Part shown: positions 5,410-6,461 of the stretch, piece by piece
Layout of the letters: every line of letters starts with the position of its first letter
Position numbering within the stretch: position 1 is the stretch's first letter
Translations under genes and position numbers: made by a program
Origin: CALRBF01 sp041164045
Lineage (GTDB): Bacteria; Patescibacteriota; Minisyncoccia; SW-4-49-11
Assembly: GCA_041164045.1 (NCBI GenBank)
Contig: JBEAQD010000008.1
Span: 1 to 6,461, forward strand
Direction of reading: 5' to 3'
DNA length: 6,461 bases
Notes under the pieces: model-generated
What the model saw: the letters and a program-made list of their open reading frames with translations, nothing else
What the model was told of the DNA's origin: nothing
Database searches by the model: none

Positions 5410-6461
5410 ATGAATAAAATTCATAAAGGAACAAGAAAAGGTTTCACCATCTTAGAAATACTTTTAGTAATAACACTAATCGGAATATTATCTACCATCG
5501 CTTTGGTAGCGATTAACCCAAATAGACAATTAGCCCAAGCAAGGAATCTAAAAAGAAAATCAGATATTAATGCCATTTATAATGCATTAGAAAAGTATAC
5601 CGTCAGAAATAGGGGGAACACCTATCCGGGAATAACCTTTACCCTTCAAGAAATCTGTAATACAGGGACCAGAAGTACAACGGATGATTTACCTGACACT
5701 AATTATTGTGAGGGAAAGGCTGACCTAAGAGCATTAGTCCCAACCTATATAGCAGCCATACCAGTAGATCCACAAGGAGGAGCATATAGAGTCAGTAGAA
5801 ACTCAGACAATAATAGAATAAGCGTCACAGCCCCAGGAGCAGAGTTAAGTCAGACAATAGCCATAAATCCACCACCACCTAAATTTGTCGCTACTTCTTG
5901 TACATATACAGACAAAAAAATAAGTATACCTTATACAGCAGGAGAAGTTGGGTATAACTATGCTAGCCAAACAATTAACTCCACAGGAGTGACAGGATTA
6001 ACAGCAACATTAACATCAGGTACATTATCAGCTAGTGGAACACTAGAATATGAAGTCACAGGAACCCCTAGTGGAGTTGGTACAGCTAATTTTGATTTTA
6101 GCAATATTGGTAATACGGGAGTTGGTTGTAATAATAGTAATATAGCGGTAAATGTGATAGAAGTATTGGACTCTAATTATAATAATGTCGCTCTTTTAAT
6201 AAATGGTAATGGCACCAACGGTAGTACAAGCATTATAGATAGCAGCTCTAATTCCAATACGGTGACAGCATTTGGCAACTCACAAATAAGCAATGCGCAA
6301 AGCAAGTTTGGTGGAAGCAGCATCTATTTTGATGGAAGTGGAGACTATTTAAACATAGGATACAACGGGGGAGCTTTTGATTTTGGATCTAGCGATTGGA
6401 CGGTAGAGTTCTGGATTTATCTACCTTCCTTGCCTAATGCTTACAAGAGAATATACAGCTA
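5410..6461 (+). CDS. Type IV prepilin-like surface protein with Ig-like and LamG regions, 3' end outside window
   Basis: The frame is open from ATG 5410 to the window edge (350 residues visible, no stop). Residues 1-33 are a class III (prepilin) leader: basic MNKIHKGTRKG, cleavage after G11, mature start FTILE with E16 as the conserved Glu+5, then hydrophobic helix ILLVITLIGILSTIALVAI. Residues 34-150 resemble a pilin or pseudopilin head: amphipathic helix NRQLAQARNLKRKSDINAIYNALEKY, cysteines C83 and C100, and YIAAIPVDPQGGAYRV. A proline linker NPPPPK (153-158) leads to an Ig-like beta region (about 160-251; C164 and C240, STGVTGLTATLTSG, LEYEVTGTPSGVGTANFDF) like repeats in Bacteroidetes surface proteins. 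From about 255 a LamG/concanavalin-like domain begins: FGGSSIYFDGSGDYLNIG and DWTVEFWIYLP. It likely forms or decorates a pilus or pseudopilus and binds glycans or a partner cell. It should be processed by PilD, which is not in view. No Shine-Dalgarno is visible. Confidence 0.9.
   Translation, partial: MNKIHKGTRKGFTILEILLVITLIGILSTIALVAINPNRQLAQARNLKRKSDINAIYNALEKYTVRNRGNTYPGITFTLQEICNTGTRSTTDDLPDTNYCEGKADLRALVPTYIAAIPVDPQGGAYRVSRNSDNNRISVTAPGAELSQTIAINPPPPKFVATSCTYTDKKISIPYTAGEVGYNYASQTINSTGVTGLTATLTSGTLSASGTLEYEVTGTPSGVGTANFDFSNIGNTGVGCNNSNIAVNVIEVLDSNYNNVALLINGNGTNGSTSIIDSSSNSNTVTAFGNSQISNAQSKFGGSSIYFDGSGDYLNIGYNGGAFDFGSSDWTVEFWIYLPSLPNAYKRIYS

Noticed and set aside
1..6461. Recoded TGA (code 25, as in Gracilibacteria/Absconditabacteria)
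   Set aside because: All genes reach normal family length under the standard code and none contains an in-frame TGA, although TGA is also never used as a stop here.
1..6461. CRISPR array, tRNA or rRNA genes
   Set aside because: No regularly spaced direct repeats, cloverleaf-like GTTCGANNC blocks or rRNA core sequences were seen.

Overview
The window looks like a chromosome fragment from an AT-rich bacterium with a compact genome, roughly one third G+C by eye. My best guess is Patescibacteria (Candidate Phyla Radiation). The reasons are very short spacers, almost no Shine-Dalgarno sequences, a strongly eroded PriA, a pilin-headed surface protein with a LamG region, and G/C-rich palindromic repeats in AT-rich gaps. 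This assignment is an inference; no single marker here proves it. Visible stop codons are TAG once and TAA three times, no gene contains an in-frame TGA, and the standard bacterial code fits.

Layout: (1) 1-686 (+) is the 3' part of a gene for a tail-anchored protein with OB-fold-like domains. (2) 687-837 is a convergent gap filled by a G/C-rich palindromic repeat. (3) 838-2793 (-) is a PriA-family protein that has lost the ATP-binding and arginine-finger motifs and one of its two zinc sites. (4) A short divergent promoter region leads to (5) greA (2893-3348, +) and (6) metG (3404-4876, +). (7) 4877-5409 is a 533-bp non-coding stretch. It holds an inverted-repeat-bounded, hairpin-rich element of about 400 bp whose left arm covers the metG stop codon, then an AT-rich promoter region. 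(8) 5410-6461 (+, cut by the window edge) encodes a type IV prepilin-like protein with Ig-like and LamG-type regions.

Functionally, priA, greA and metG are information-processing genes (replication restart, transcript cleavage, tRNA charging) with no obvious shared pathway. The distal gene is a surface adhesin or pseudopilin candidate. Its predicted promoter is the most striking small feature: TTGACA and TAAAAT separated by 18 bp, 10 of which are an uninterrupted G run. A homopolymer in that position is the classic layout of a phase-variable promoter, so this surface protein may be switched or tuned by slipped-strand changes in tract length.

The element between metG and the pilin gene shares a 45-bp palindromic module, inverted, with the gap downstream of priA, so it belongs to a dispersed family. 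Its centre contains nested long-range pairings and local hairpins that suggest a structured RNA or a non-autonomous mobile element. I could not identify the family by reading alone.
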